Shown here: piece after piece, positions 1 to 8,077 of the stretch
Layout of the letters: the number at the start of each line of letters is the position of its first letter
How positions within the stretch are numbered: position 1 is the first letter of the stretch
DNA from: Pseudomonas entomophila
GTDB lineage: Bacteria > Pseudomonadota > Gammaproteobacteria > Pseudomonadales > Pseudomonadaceae
Length of the DNA: 64,000 nt
Direction: 5' to 3'
Assembly (NCBI RefSeq): GCF_029193575.1
Contig: NZ_JARGCS010000007.1
Span: 62,001-126,000 of the forward strand
The notes under the pieces: generated by a model
What the model was told of the DNA's origin: nothing
Database searches by the model: none
Seen by the model: the letters and a program-made list of their open reading frames with translations, nothing else
Translations under genes and position numbers: made by a program

Positions 1-675
1 GACGGCAGCGCGTTCGGCATCAACGTCAGCTATGCCGAGCAGCCTTCACCCGATGGCCTGGCCCAGGCGTTCCTGATCGGTGAGGACTTCATCGGCGACG
101 ACGCGGTGTGCCTGATCCTCGGCGACAACATCTTCCACGGCCAGGGCTTCAGCGAGCAGTTGCAGCGGGCAGTCGCCCACCCCTCGGGCGCCACGGTGTT
201 CGGTTACTGGGTCAAGGACCCGGAGCGCTTCGGCGTGGTCGAGTTCGACGTCCATGGCCGTGCCCTGTCGATCGAGGAAAAGCCCGCGCAGCCGAAGTCC
301 AGCTACGCCGTCACCGGCCTGTACTTCTACGACAACGACGTGGTCGAGATCGCCAAGACCATTCGCCCCTCGCCGCGCGGCGAGCTGGAGATCACCGACG
401 TCACCAACGCCTACCTGCAGCGCGGCGACCTGCGCGTGGAGCGCTTCGGCCGTGGCTTCGCCTGGCTCGACACCGGCACCCACGACAGCCTGCTGGAAGC
501 CTCGCAATACGTGCAGACCATCGAGCACCGGCAGGGCCTGAAGGTCGCCTGCCTGGAGGAAATCGCTTTCCAGAAAGGCTGGATCAGCCGTGACCAACTG
601 CTGGCCAAGGCCGCTGAGTTGAAAAAGACCGGCTATGGCCAATACCTGGGCAAACTGGCCGAAGAGACGCCATGA
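1..675 (+). CDS. rfbA: Glucose-1-phosphate thymidylyltransferase, 5' truncated by window edge
   Basis: Makes dTDP-glucose from glucose-1-phosphate and dTTP, the first step of dTDP-L-rhamnose synthesis for lipopolysaccharide. The frame is open from base 1 and encodes the C-terminal 224 residues; family members are about 290 residues, so roughly 70 N-terminal residues, including the nucleotide-binding GGxGTRL motif, lie outside the window. Visible family motifs are [46 protein letters not shown] and [14 protein letters not shown]. Its TGA overlaps the ATG of rfbC, so the genes are translationally coupled. The local order A-C-D is one of the usual rml arrangements; rfbB is not in the window. Confidence 0.96.
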   Translation, partial: DGSAFGINVSYAEQPSPDGLAQAFLIGEDFIGDDAVCLILGDNIFHGQGFSEQLQRAVAHPSGATVFGYWVKDPERFGVVEFDVHGRALSIEEKPAQPKSSYAVTGLYFYDNDVVEIAKTIRPSPRGELEITDVTNAYLQRGDLRVERFGRGFAWLDTGTHDSLLEASQYVQTIEHRQGLKVACLEEIAFQKGWISRDQLLAKAAELKKTGYGQYLGKLAEETP

Positions 676-1217
676 AGATCATCCCCACCACGATCCCTGA
701 CGTGCTGATCGTCGAACCCAAGGTGTTCGGCGACAGCCGCGGCTTCTTCCTCGAAAGCTTCAATGCCCGCGACTTCGCGGCGCAGACCGGCCTCGGTGCA
801 AGCTTCGTCCAGGACAACCACTCGCGCTCCCAGCGCGGCGTGCTGCGTGGCCTGCACTACCAGGTCGACAACCCCCAGGGCAAGCTGGTGCGCGTCACCC
901 AGGGCGAGGTGCTGGACGTGGCCGTGGACATCCGCCGCAGCTCGCCGAGCTTCGGCCAGTCGGTGGTGGTGCGCCTGAACGCCGACGACCACCGCCAGCT
1001 ATGGATTCCGCCAGGCTTTGCCCACGGTTTCCTGGTGCTCAGCGAGAGCGCCGATTTCCTCTACAAGACCACCGACTACTACAACCCCGCCGCCGAGCGC
1101 TGCATCCGCTGGGACGACCCGGACCTGGCCATCGACTGGGGCCTGCGCGAACCGCCGCAACTGTCGGCCAAGGACCAGGCCGGCGTGTGCCTGCGCGATG
1201 CCGAGCTGTTCCCATGA
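672..1217 (+). CDS. rfbC: dTDP-4-dehydrorhamnose 3,5-epimerase
   Basis: Epimerises C3 and C5 of dTDP-4-keto-6-deoxyglucose, the third step of dTDP-rhamnose synthesis in the cytoplasm. The 181-residue product has the full RmlC length and cupin fold motifs: SRGFFLESF near the N-terminus, RGLHYQ with the catalytic histidine, [22 protein letters not shown], and the [10 protein letters not shown] strand. The start ATG overlaps the rfbA stop (ATGA), and its own TGA overlaps the ATG of rfbD, so it sits in the middle of a coupled three-gene operon. Nothing is odd about it. Confidence 0.97.
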   Translation: MKIIPTTIPDVLIVEPKVFGDSRGFFLESFNARDFAAQTGLGASFVQDNHSRSQRGVLRGLHYQVDNPQGKLVRVTQGEVLDVAVDIRRSSPSFGQSVVVRLNADDHRQLWIPPGFAHGFLVLSESADFLYKTTDYYNPAAERCIRWDDPDLAIDWGLREPPQLSAKDQAGVCLRDAELFP

Positions 1218-2074
1218 AGATCCTCGTGTGTGGCCGCAACGGCCAGGTGGCGCACGCCCTGCAAGCGCACCTAGCCGGCCTGGGCGAGGTGCATGCGCTA
1301 GGCCGCGAACAGCTCGACCTGGCGCACCCCGAGCAGCTGCGCGCGCCGCTGCGCCAGCTGGCGCCCGACCTGATCATCAACGCCGCCGCGCACACGGCGG
1401 TGGACCAGGCCGAAAGCGAGCCGGCGCTGGCCTTCGCGATCAACGCCGAAAGCCCGCGCGTGCTGGCCGAGGAAGCCGCGCGGCGGGGCGTGCCGCTGAT
1501 CCACTACTCCACCGACTACGTGTTCGATGGCAGCAAATCCACGCCCTACACCGAAGACGACGCCACCGGCCCACTGGGTGTCTACGGCGCCAGCAAGCTG
1601 GCCGGCGAGCAGGCGATCACCGCGGTTGGCGGCCAGCACCTGATTCTGCGTACCAGCTGGGTCTATTCGCGCCATGGCCGCAACTTCCTGCTGACCCTGC
1701 AGCGCCTGCTGCAGGAGCGCCCGCAGGTGCGCGTGGTGGCCGACCAGTTCGGCGCGCCCACCTGGGCCGGCAGCATCGCCGCCGGCACCCGCGCCCTGGT
1801 CGAGCGCTGGTGCGCGGGCGAGGCCGGGGCCTGGGGCACCTACCATTTCACGGCCCAAGGCGAGACCTCGTGGTTCGGTTTCGCCGAGGCCATCGGCGCC
1901 CACCTGAAGGCCCAGGGCCTGCCCTGCGCCGAGCTGCTGCCGATCACGTCCAGCGAGTACCCGACCCCGGCCCGCCGCCCGCTAAACTCGCGCCTGGACT
2001 GCACACGCCTGGCCAGCGAGTGGCACCTCAGCCTGCCGCAATGGCGCCAGGCGCTGATCGACTGCCTGAAGTAG
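1214..2074 (+). CDS. rfbD: dTDP-4-dehydrorhamnose reductase
   Basis: Reduces dTDP-4-keto-L-rhamnose to dTDP-L-rhamnose with NAD(P)H. The product has 286 residues from the ATG that overlaps the rfbC stop; the frame stays open further upstream but that part lies wholly inside rfbC. Seen motifs: N-terminal Rossmann sequence [20 protein letters not shown], the YGASK catalytic Tyr-x3-Lys, TSWVYSRHGRNF, and a C-terminal RPLNSRLD segment typical of RmlD. The gene ends the rml cluster; a hairpin follows in the 37-bp gap before the sensor kinase gene. Confidence 0.96.
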   Translation: MKILVCGRNGQVAHALQAHLAGLGEVHALGREQLDLAHPEQLRAPLRQLAPDLIINAAAHTAVDQAESEPALAFAINAESPRVLAEEAARRGVPLIHYSTDYVFDGSKSTPYTEDDATGPLGVYGASKLAGEQAITAVGGQHLILRTSWVYSRHGRNFLLTLQRLLQERPQVRVVADQFGAPTWAGSIAAGTRALVERWCAGEAGAWGTYHFTAQGETSWFGFAEAIGAHLKAQGLPCAELLPITSSEYPTPARRPLNSRLDCTRLASEWHLSLPQWRQALIDCLK

Positions 2075-2081
2075 CGCATAA

Positions 2082-2105
2082 TTGCGCCAGACTTTTCTGG
2101 CGCAA
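2082..2105 (+). terminator. Hairpin between rfbD and the sensor kinase gene
   Basis: A perfect 9-bp stem (TTGCGCCAG / CTGGCGCAA) with a 6-base loop ACTTTT starts 7 bases after the rfbD stop and ends 6 bases before the kinase ATG. There is no downstream U-run, so it is probably an inefficient terminator or a processing/stability hairpin that lowers two-component gene expression relative to the rml genes. Confidence 0.5.
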
Positions 2106-2111
2106 CCGGTG

Positions 2112-3926
2112 ATGACCTCGACTCCCCTCGTTTCACGACGCCCCCGCTGGCGCAGCCTGGCCCTGTTGGCCGTCTGCCTGGCACCGCTGCTGTGGCCGCT
2201 GCACCACCTGGCCGAGCGCTACTACCAGGACCAGTTGGCCTCGCAGAACCGCCAGACCCTCGACCTGTACGTGGCCAACCTGCTCGGCACCCTGCACCGC
2301 TACGAGACCCTGCCGCAGATACTCGGCGACTTGCCCGCCCTGCGCGGCGTGCTGGCCGACCCCTTCCGCCTGGAGTCGGTGACCAACGCCAACCGCCTGC
2401 TCAAGACGATCGTCCAGCAGACCGGGGCCGAGGTGATGTACCTGATGGACGTCAGCGGCAACACCCTGGCCGCCTCCAACTGGGACAAGCGCGACAGCTT
2501 CGTGGGCCGCAACTTCGCCTTCCGCCCGTACTTCATCGAAGCCATGGAGGGCCGCCTGGGGCGCTTCTTCGGCCAGGGCACCACCTCGGCCAAGCGCGGC
2601 TACTTCTTCGCCGCCGCCGTGCGTGACCGCGACCGGGTGGTGGGTGTGCTGGTGGTCAAGGTCGACCTCGACCACACCGAAACCCTCTGGGGCCGCACCC
2701 CGGAGCAGTTGCTGCTGACCGACCAGAACGGCGTGGTGGTGCTGACCTCGCGCGCCGAGTGGCGCTTCCGCGCCACGCGTCCGCTGACCGAGCAGGAGCG
2801 CAAGGCGATGATCGCCATCCAGCCCTACCCGACCCAGGCGCCACAGCCGCTGAACCTGGAACCGGAAGCCTGGCTGACGCAAACCCGCGATATCCCTGAG
2901 ACCGGCTGGCAGGTGAACATCCTCGCCCCGCGCATCCTGGTCGACCGCTCGGTGCAGACGGTGATGGCCATCGGCGCGGGTGCGCTGCTGGTGGCCATGC
3001 TGCTGGCGGGCCTGGTGATGCAGCGCAGACGCCACTACATCGACCGCATCGAGTTCGAGGCCCATGCCCGCCATGACCTGGAAAAGCGCGTGGTCGAACG
3101 CACCTCCGACCTCGAATGGCTGAACAACCGCCTGAAGAACGAGGTGCTGGAGCGCGAGCAGGCCCAGCAGGAGCTGGTGCGCGCCCAGGACGAACTGGTG
3201 CAGGCCGGCAAGCTGTCGGTGCTCGGCACCATGTCCGCGAGCATCAGCCACGAGCTCAACCAGCCGCTGGCGGCGATCCGCAGCTACGCCGAGAACGCCG
3301 AGATCCTCCTCGACCACCAACGCACCGACGATGCCCGTGGCAACCTCAAGCTGATCGGCGAACTGACCGGGCGCATGGCCTCGATCATCGCCCACCTGCG
3401 CGCCTTCGCCCGGCGCGACCGCCACGCCCCGGAAAGCGTGGCCCTGCAACCGGCGCTGGACGATGCCCTGGCACTGCTGGCCAAGCGTCGCCGGGCCATG
3501 GCGGTGGAACTGGTGCGCGACATTCCCGACGCCACCCTGTGGGTGCAGGCCGGTGAAACGCGCCTGCGCCAGGTGCTGGGCAACCTGCTGGCCAACGCCC
3601 TCGACGCCCTCACCGAAAAGGCCAACCCGCGCAAGCTGTGGCTGAGTGCCGAAAAGCGCGAGGACTGCGTCTACCTGTACATCCGTGACAACGGCCCAGG
3701 CTTCACCCGGCAAGCGCTGGCGCACGCCAAGGAGCCGTTCTTCACCACCAAGACCCGGACCCAGGGCCTGGGGCTGGGCCTGGCGATCTGCGAAAGCCTG
3801 ATGCGTGCGCTGGGCGGCGAGCTGCTGCTGGGCAACCACCCGGAAGGCGGCGCCCTGCTCACCCTGCAGCTGCGCGTGGCCACGCCCGGTGCCAACCTGC
3901 AACCTTCGGAGGACCCCTCGGCATGA
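2112..3926 (+). CDS. dctB: DctB-type membrane sensor histidine kinase
   Basis: Predicted sensor of C4-dicarboxylates in the inner membrane. The 604-residue protein has a first TM near residues 15-35, a periplasmic dCache-like sensor (FVGRNFAFRPYF, GYFFAAAVRDRDRVVGVLVVKVDLD), a second TM near 285-305, a coiled linker, then the kinase core: ASISHELNQPLAAIRSYAEN with phospho-acceptor His380, NLLANALDAL, DNGPGF, FFTTK and GLGLGLAI boxes. I start at 2112, the ATG just after the hairpin; an ATG at 2082 would begin inside the hairpin. Its stop overlaps the regulator ATG. Family assignment to DctB rests on the architecture, the partner and the rml neighbourhood known in Pseudomonas; the ligand is inferred. 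Confidence 0.85.
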   Translation: MTSTPLVSRRPRWRSLALLAVCLAPLLWPLHHLAERYYQDQLASQNRQTLDLYVANLLGTLHRYETLPQILGDLPALRGVLADPFRLESVTNANRLLKTIVQQTGAEVMYLMDVSGNTLAASNWDKRDSFVGRNFAFRPYFIEAMEGRLGRFFGQGTTSAKRGYFFAAAVRDRDRVVGVLVVKVDLDHTETLWGRTPEQLLLTDQNGVVVLTSRAEWRFRATRPLTEQERKAMIAIQPYPTQAPQPLNLEPEAWLTQTRDIPETGWQVNILAPRILVDRSVQTVMAIGAGALLVAMLLAGLVMQRRRHYIDRIEFEAHARHDLEKRVVERTSDLEWLNNRLKNEVLEREQAQQELVRAQDELVQAGKLSVLGTMSASISHELNQPLAAIRSYAENAEILLDHQRTDDARGNLKLIGELTGRMASIIAHLRAFARRDRHAPESVALQPALDDALALLAKRRRAMAVELVRDIPDATLWVQAGETRLRQVLGNLLANALDALTEKANPRKLWLSAEKREDCVYLYIRDNGPGFTRQALAHAKEPFFTTKTRTQGLGLGLAICESLMRALGGELLLGNHPEGGALLTLQLRVATPGANLQPSEDPSA

Positions 3927-5320
3927 CCGAGACACTGATCGACAGCCACACCCAGGTGATCCTGGTCGACGACGACCCACACCTGCGCCAGGCCCTGAGC
4001 CAGACCCTCGACCTGGCGGGCCTGAAGGTCACCACCCTGGCCGATGCCCAGGGCCTGGCCGAGCGCATCGAGCCGGACTGGCCGGGGGTGGTGGTCAGCG
4101 ATATCCGCATGCCCGGGATCGACGGCCTGCAACTGCTGGAGCAACTGCACGGGCGCGACAACGAGCTGCCGGTGCTGCTGATCACCGGCCACGGCGACGT
4201 GCCGCTGGCGGTGCAGGCCATGCGCGCTGGCGCCTATGACTTCCTGGAGAAACCGTTCGCCAGCGATGCCCTGCTCGACAGCGTGCGCCGCGCCCTGGCC
4301 CTGCGCCGCCTGGTGCTGGACAACCGCAGCCTGCGCCTGGCCCTGAGCGACCGCCAGGAGCTGTCCACCCGCCTGGTCGGCCACTCGCCGTCGATGCAGC
4401 GCCTGCGCGAACAGATCGGCGCCCTGGCCGGCACCCGCGCCGATGTGCTGATCCTCGGCGAGACCGGCGCCGGCAAGGAAGTGGTGGCACGCGCGCTGCA
4501 CGACCTTTCCAGCCGCCGTGAAGGGCCGTTCGTGGCGATCAACGCCGGCGCCCTGGCCGAATCGGTGGTCGAGAGCGAGCTGTTCGGCCATGAGCCCGGC
4601 GCCTTCACCGGCGCGCAGAAACGCCGCATCGGCAAGTTCGAGTTCGCCAACGGCGGCACGCTGTTCCTCGATGAGATCGAGAGCATGAGCCTGGACGTTC
4701 AGGTGAAGCTGCTGCGCCTGTTGCAGGAGCGGGTGGTCGAGCGCCTGGGCGGCAACCAGCTGATCCCCCTGGACATCCGGGTGATCGCCGCGACCAAGGA
4801 AGACCTGCGCCAGGCGGCCGACCAAGGGCGTTTCCGTGCCGACCTCTACTACCGCCTGAACGTCGCCCCGCTGCGCATCCCGGCGCTGCGCGAGCGCGGC
4901 GACGATATTCTGGTGCTGTTCCAGCACTTCGCCGATGCCGCCAGCCAGCGCCATGGCCTGTCGCCGCACGCCCTGCAACCGGCGCAGCGGGCGCTGCTGC
5001 TGCGTCACGACTGGCCGGGCAACGTGCGTGAACTGCAGAATGCCGCCGAACGCTTCGCCCTGGGCCTGGAGCTGGCCCTCGATGGCCAGGTGCCAGCCAA
5101 CCCTGACAGCGCCGAACCCGCGCACGGCGGCAACCTCAGCGAACAGGTCGAGCACTTCGAGCGCTCGCTGATCGCCGCCGAGCTGGCCCAGCCGCACAGT
5201 TCCATGCGCAGCCTCGCCGAGGCACTGGGCATTCCGCGCAAGACGCTGCACGACAAGCTGCGCAAGCATGGCCTGAGCTTCGCCGGCGGCCACGACGAAC
5301 ATGAGGAGCAACGGCCATGA
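3923..5320 (+). CDS. dctD: DctD-type sigma54-dependent response regulator
   Basis: Activates sigma54 promoters when phosphorylated by the adjacent kinase. The 465-residue protein has a receiver domain (DDD near the N-terminus, phospho-acceptor D60 in VVSDIRMPG, conserved K110), an AAA+ domain with Walker A GETGAGKE (179-186), the intact GAFTGA loop at 226-231, Walker B GGTLFLDEIE, FRADLYYRL, and a C-terminal Fis-type helix-turn-helix (SMRSLAEALGIPRKTLHDKLRKHGL). ATG overlaps the kinase stop and the TGA overlaps the next gene. No dicarboxylate transporter gene follows, unlike the dctPQM genes reported next to this pair in P. aeruginosa, so the target promoter must lie elsewhere. Confidence 0.9.
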   Translation: MTETLIDSHTQVILVDDDPHLRQALSQTLDLAGLKVTTLADAQGLAERIEPDWPGVVVSDIRMPGIDGLQLLEQLHGRDNELPVLLITGHGDVPLAVQAMRAGAYDFLEKPFASDALLDSVRRALALRRLVLDNRSLRLALSDRQELSTRLVGHSPSMQRLREQIGALAGTRADVLILGETGAGKEVVARALHDLSSRREGPFVAINAGALAESVVESELFGHEPGAFTGAQKRRIGKFEFANGGTLFLDEIESMSLDVQVKLLRLLQERVVERLGGNQLIPLDIRVIAATKEDLRQAADQGRFRADLYYRLNVAPLRIPALRERGDDILVLFQHFADAASQRHGLSPHALQPAQRALLLRHDWPGNVRELQNAAERFALGLELALDGQVPANPDSAEPAHGGNLSEQVEHFERSLIAAELAQPHSSMRSLAEALGIPRKTLHDKLRKHGLSFAGGHDEHEEQRP

Positions 5321-5775
5321 GCGATGATGCCAGCCACTACTTGCAAGGGGTGCTGCACAGCGACATTCCCCTGACCCGCGAGATGGGCCTGGAGGTGATC
5401 GACTGGCACCGTCAATGCCTGCGCCTGCAACTGCCGCTGGCGGCCAACGTCAACCACAAGAGCACCATGTTCGGCGGCAGCCTGTATTGCGCGGCGGTGC
5501 TGGTGGGCTGGGGCTGGCTGCATTTGCGCCTGCGCGAGCTGGGTATCGATGACGGGCATATCGTCATTCAGGAAGGGCAGATCAGTTATCCGCTGCCGGT
5601 CACCGGCACGGCGGTGGCCCGCTGCGCGGCGCCAGACGAGAAGGCGTGGGCGCGCTTCGTGACGATGTACCAGCGCCGCGGGCGGGCGCGGTTGGCGCTG
5701 GAGACGGTGGTGAGCAATGCCGGGAGCGAGGCAGCCGCTGTGCAGTTCACCGGGCAGTACGTGCTGCACCGCTGA
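5317..5775 (+). CDS. YiiD C-terminal-domain (hotdog) putative thioesterase
   Basis: A 152-residue protein with the YiiD_C-type hotdog fold: LPLAANVNHKSTMFGGSLYCAAVLVGWGW around residues 47-75, in which the N-H-K/GGS pattern is the usual active-site region, followed by IVIQEGQISYPLPVTG. Such proteins are thought to hydrolyse acyl thioesters, but the substrate is unknown. It is coupled by an ATGA overlap to the response regulator gene, so it is the last gene of the rml-dct transcription unit. Whether it has any link to signalling is not visible from the sequence. Confidence 0.85.
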   Translation: MSDDASHYLQGVLHSDIPLTREMGLEVIDWHRQCLRLQLPLAANVNHKSTMFGGSLYCAAVLVGWGWLHLRLRELGIDDGHIVIQEGQISYPLPVTGTAVARCAAPDEKAWARFVTMYQRRGRARLALETVVSNAGSEAAAVQFTGQYVLHR

Positions 5776-5785
5776 CGCCGCCGCC

Positions 5786-5823
5786 CCCTGTAGGCGCGGG
5801 CTTGCCCCGCGATAGGGGCGGCC
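5786..5823. repeat. REP element between convergent genes
   Basis: Single putida-type REP (GCGCGGGCTTGCCCCGCGAT core) in the 54-bp gap between the thioesterase gene and cysQ, which converge here. It can fold into a short stem and may serve as the shared 3' end. Confidence 0.75.
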
Positions 5824-5829
5824 CTGCCG

Positions 5830-6657
5830 TCACTGACCGATGGTTTGCGCCAGGAACGCCTGCCGCCAAACAGCCGCCGCCGGCAGGGCCAGGAAAAACG
5901 GATTGAGCAACGACGCCCGCGCCGGATAACGGAACGGCTGGCCATCCACCTCGATCACCTCGCCCCCTGCCCCTTCGAGCACGCCCTGGGCCGCCGCGGT
6001 ATCCCACTGCGAGGTCGGCGCCAGCCGCGGGTAGCAATCAGCGGCCCCCTCGGCCAACAGGCAGAACTTCAGCGAGCTGCCGATATTCGCCAGCTCCAGC
6101 TCCCCCACCGTCGCCCCCAGCCCCGCCAGCAAGGCTTCCTGCTCCGGGCTGGTGTGTCGACGGCTGGCAACCACGGTAAAGCGCCCTTGCGCTGGCGGCG
6201 CGTTACGCACGCGAATCGGCTCGGCCTGCCCACCCGCCTCGGCACGCCACGCGCCCAGGGCGCGGCCGCCGAAGTAGCAGCGGCCATTGGTCGGCATCGC
6301 CACCACGCCGAACACCACCTCGCCCGCTTCGATCAGCGCGATGTTGACGGTGAACTCCTCGCTGCCGGCGATGAACTCCTTGGTGCCGTCCAGCGGGTCG
6401 ACCAGCCACCAGCGCGTCCAGGTTTCACGCTCGGCCAGGGCGATATCGCAGTCTTCCTCCGACAGCACCGGAATCTGCGGCGCCAGCGCCTGCAAGCCAT
6501 CGGCGATGATGCGGTGAGCGGCGAGGTCGGCGGCGGTCACTGGCGAGTCGTCGGCCTTGTTGGTCACCACCACGTCGGCGCGCCAGAACGGCAGCGTGGC
6601 CTCGCCCGCCAGGCGCGCCAGCTTCACCACCTCGTGCATCAGCCCCAGGTCGCTCAT
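5830..6657 (-). CDS. cysQ: 3'(2'),5'-bisphosphate nucleotidase
   Basis: Hydrolyses 3'-phosphoadenosine 5'-phosphate, a by-product of sulfate assimilation, to AMP. The 275-residue product belongs to the inositol-monophosphatase superfamily: metal-binding LSEEDC, the signature DPLDGTKEFI near residues 88-97, and the C-terminal WDTAAAQGVLEGAGGEV motif. Length matches the family (about 245-275). Its ATG overlaps the stop of upstream nudE (minus-strand ATGA), giving a two-gene operon with nudE first, an arrangement also known in other Pseudomonas. Confidence 0.95.
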   Translation of the reverse strand: MSDLGLMHEVVKLARLAGEATLPFWRADVVVTNKADDSPVTAADLAAHRIIADGLQALAPQIPVLSEEDCDIALAERETWTRWWLVDPLDGTKEFIAGSEEFTVNIALIEAGEVVFGVVAMPTNGRCYFGGRALGAWRAEAGGQAEPIRVRNAPPAQGRFTVVASRRHTSPEQEALLAGLGATVGELELANIGSSLKFCLLAEGAADCYPRLAPTSQWDTAAAQGVLEGAGGEVIEVDGQPFRYPARASLLNPFFLALPAAAVWRQAFLAQTIGQ

Positions 6658-7220
6658 ACGCTCAGCAGCCCGCGCTGGATCAGCAGGTCGCGCGCCAGGT
6701 ACAGCGCCGCCAGCGCCCGGCCCTCGCTGAACTGCGGGTGCATGGCCAGGGCCGACAGCTCGCGCAGGTTGACCTTGTCGACACGCATGGGCTCGGGCTC
6801 GTCGCCCTCCAGGCGCTCTTCATAGAGGTCCGAGGCCAGCACCACCTGGATCTTCTGGCTCATGTAGCCCGGCGACAGCGACAACTCGGTCAGGTGCTCC
6901 AACTGGCGCGCGCCGAAGCCGGCCTCTTCCTTGAGCTCGCGGTCCGCCGCCGCCAGCACGTCCTCGCCCGGCTCGATCAGCCCCTTGGGCAGCGACAGCT
7001 CGTACTCGTCGGTGCCGCCGCAGTATTCCTCGACCAGCACCGCGTGCTCGGCGTCGAGCATCGCCACGATCATCACCGCGCCGTAGCCGTTGCCGCGCCC
7101 GACCAGGCGCTCGTAGGTGCGCTCGTTGCCGTTGGCGAAGCGCAACTGCACGGCCTCGACCCGGAACAAGCGGCTGCTGGCGACAATCTCGCGGCTGAGG
7201 ACGGTGGGTTTCTGGCGCAT
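6654..7220 (-). CDS. nudE: ADP compounds hydrolase NudE (Nudix)
   Basis: Nudix hydrolase expected to cleave ADP-ribose, Ap3A and NADH-type dinucleotides. The Nudix box is visible as G-LIEPG-E-DVLAAADRELKEEAGFG. I choose the ATG at 7220 (188 residues, family length) because an AGGAG ribosome site lies just upstream in the reverse strand and homology starts at MRQKPTVLSREIVASSRLF; the longer open frame to 7340 would run through the divergent promoter and into the neighbouring gene. It is first in a coupled operon with cysQ and diverges from the YrfG-type gene. Confidence 0.93.
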   Translation of the reverse strand: MRQKPTVLSREIVASSRLFRVEAVQLRFANGNERTYERLVGRGNGYGAVMIVAMLDAEHAVLVEEYCGGTDEYELSLPKGLIEPGEDVLAAADRELKEEAGFGARQLEHLTELSLSPGYMSQKIQVVLASDLYEERLEGDEPEPMRVDKVNLRELSALAMHPQFSEGRALAALYLARDLLIQRGLLSV

Positions 7221-7284
7221 GGGGGCGGCTCCTGGGCGTGAACGGGTTACTATACCGTGGCTTGCCGCCGATCGAGAATTTCCA

Positions 7285-7947
7285 ATGCCTGCGCTTCCCT
7301 GGTCCGCCATCGATACCGTCCTGCTGGACATGGACGGCACCCTGCTCGACCTGCACTACGACAACCGCTTCTGGCTGGAGCACCTGCCCCAGCGCTACGC
7401 CGAGCTGCATGGTGTGAGCCGGGCCATGGCCGAACTGGAACTACGGCCGCTGTTCGAGCAGCACGCCGGCACCCTCAACTGGTACTGCCTGGACTTCTGG
7501 AGCCGCGAGCTGCGCCTGCCGATCCGCGAGCTCAAGCGCGAGATCGCCGAGCTGATCGCCCTCAAGCCCGACGCCGACACCTTCCTCGCCGCGCTCCGCC
7601 GTGCCGGCAAACGTGTGGTGATGATCACCAACGCCCACCGCGATTCGCTGTCGCTGAAGCTGGAGCGGGTGGAGCTGGCGCGCTATTTCGAGCGGCTGAT
7701 CAGCTCGCACGACTATGGCTACCCAAAGGAAAGCGCGCAGTTCTGGGAGGCGTTGCAGGCGGATATCGGCTTCGAGCCGAGCCGGAGCCTGTTCATCGAC
7801 GATACGCTGGCGATCTTGCGCAGTGCGCGCAGGTTTGGCGTAGGGCATTTGCTGGCGGTGCGTCAGCCGGATAGCCGGGCCGGGCTGCGCGATACCCAGG
7901 AGTTCGCGGCAGTCGAGGATTATCGGGCGTTGCTGGTGGGGTTGTAG
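7285..7947 (+). CDS. yrfG: GMP/IMP-type nucleotidase of the HAD family
   Basis: Predicted 5'-nucleotidase of 220 residues. HAD motifs are all present: motif I LLDMDGTLLDLHYDNRFW, motif II MITNAH, motif III lysine in GYPKESAQFW, motif IV LFIDDTL. The cap is helical and the DLHYDN sequence after motif I is typical of YrfG. The start at 7285 is the first ATG with homology; a longer frame from 7117 is antisense to nudE. It sits divergent from nudE-cysQ in the same order as in P. aeruginosa (cysQ, nudE, HAD hydrolase), which supports orthology. Confidence 0.9.
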   Translation: MPALPWSAIDTVLLDMDGTLLDLHYDNRFWLEHLPQRYAELHGVSRAMAELELRPLFEQHAGTLNWYCLDFWSRELRLPIRELKREIAELIALKPDADTFLAALRRAGKRVVMITNAHRDSLSLKLERVELARYFERLISSHDYGYPKESAQFWEALQADIGFEPSRSLFIDDTLAILRSARRFGVGHLLAVRQPDSRAGLRDTQEFAAVEDYRALLVGL

Positions 7948-8077
7948 GTTTTCGCCGCCTGCCGGTCGCGGCAGGCACGAGCCTCAAGCTGCGAGCTGCA
8001 AGAGAACAGCGGGGTTACGTGTAATCACGGGCCCTACTGTCTCCCTCGATTAGCTCGAAGCTTGAAGCTCGCCATGG
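7948..8077. repeat. Intergenic hairpin and AGCTTGAAGCT-type repeats
   Basis: The 130-bp gap between the convergent yrfG and cadA genes has a perfect 8-bp hairpin at 7957-7976 (GCCTGCCG / CGGCAGGC, 4-base loop) and, further on, short repeated units of the AAGCTGCGAGCTGCAAG and CTCGAAGCTTGAAGCT type often seen at Pseudomonas gene ends. Neither hairpin has a U-run. No gene is seen. Confidence 0.55.

Noticed and set aside
2133..3980. Long minus-strand open frame opposite the sensor kinase
   Set aside because: It mirrors the kinase gene, is rich in Arg/Gln/His/Gly typical of antisense frames in GC-rich DNA, and shows no motif.
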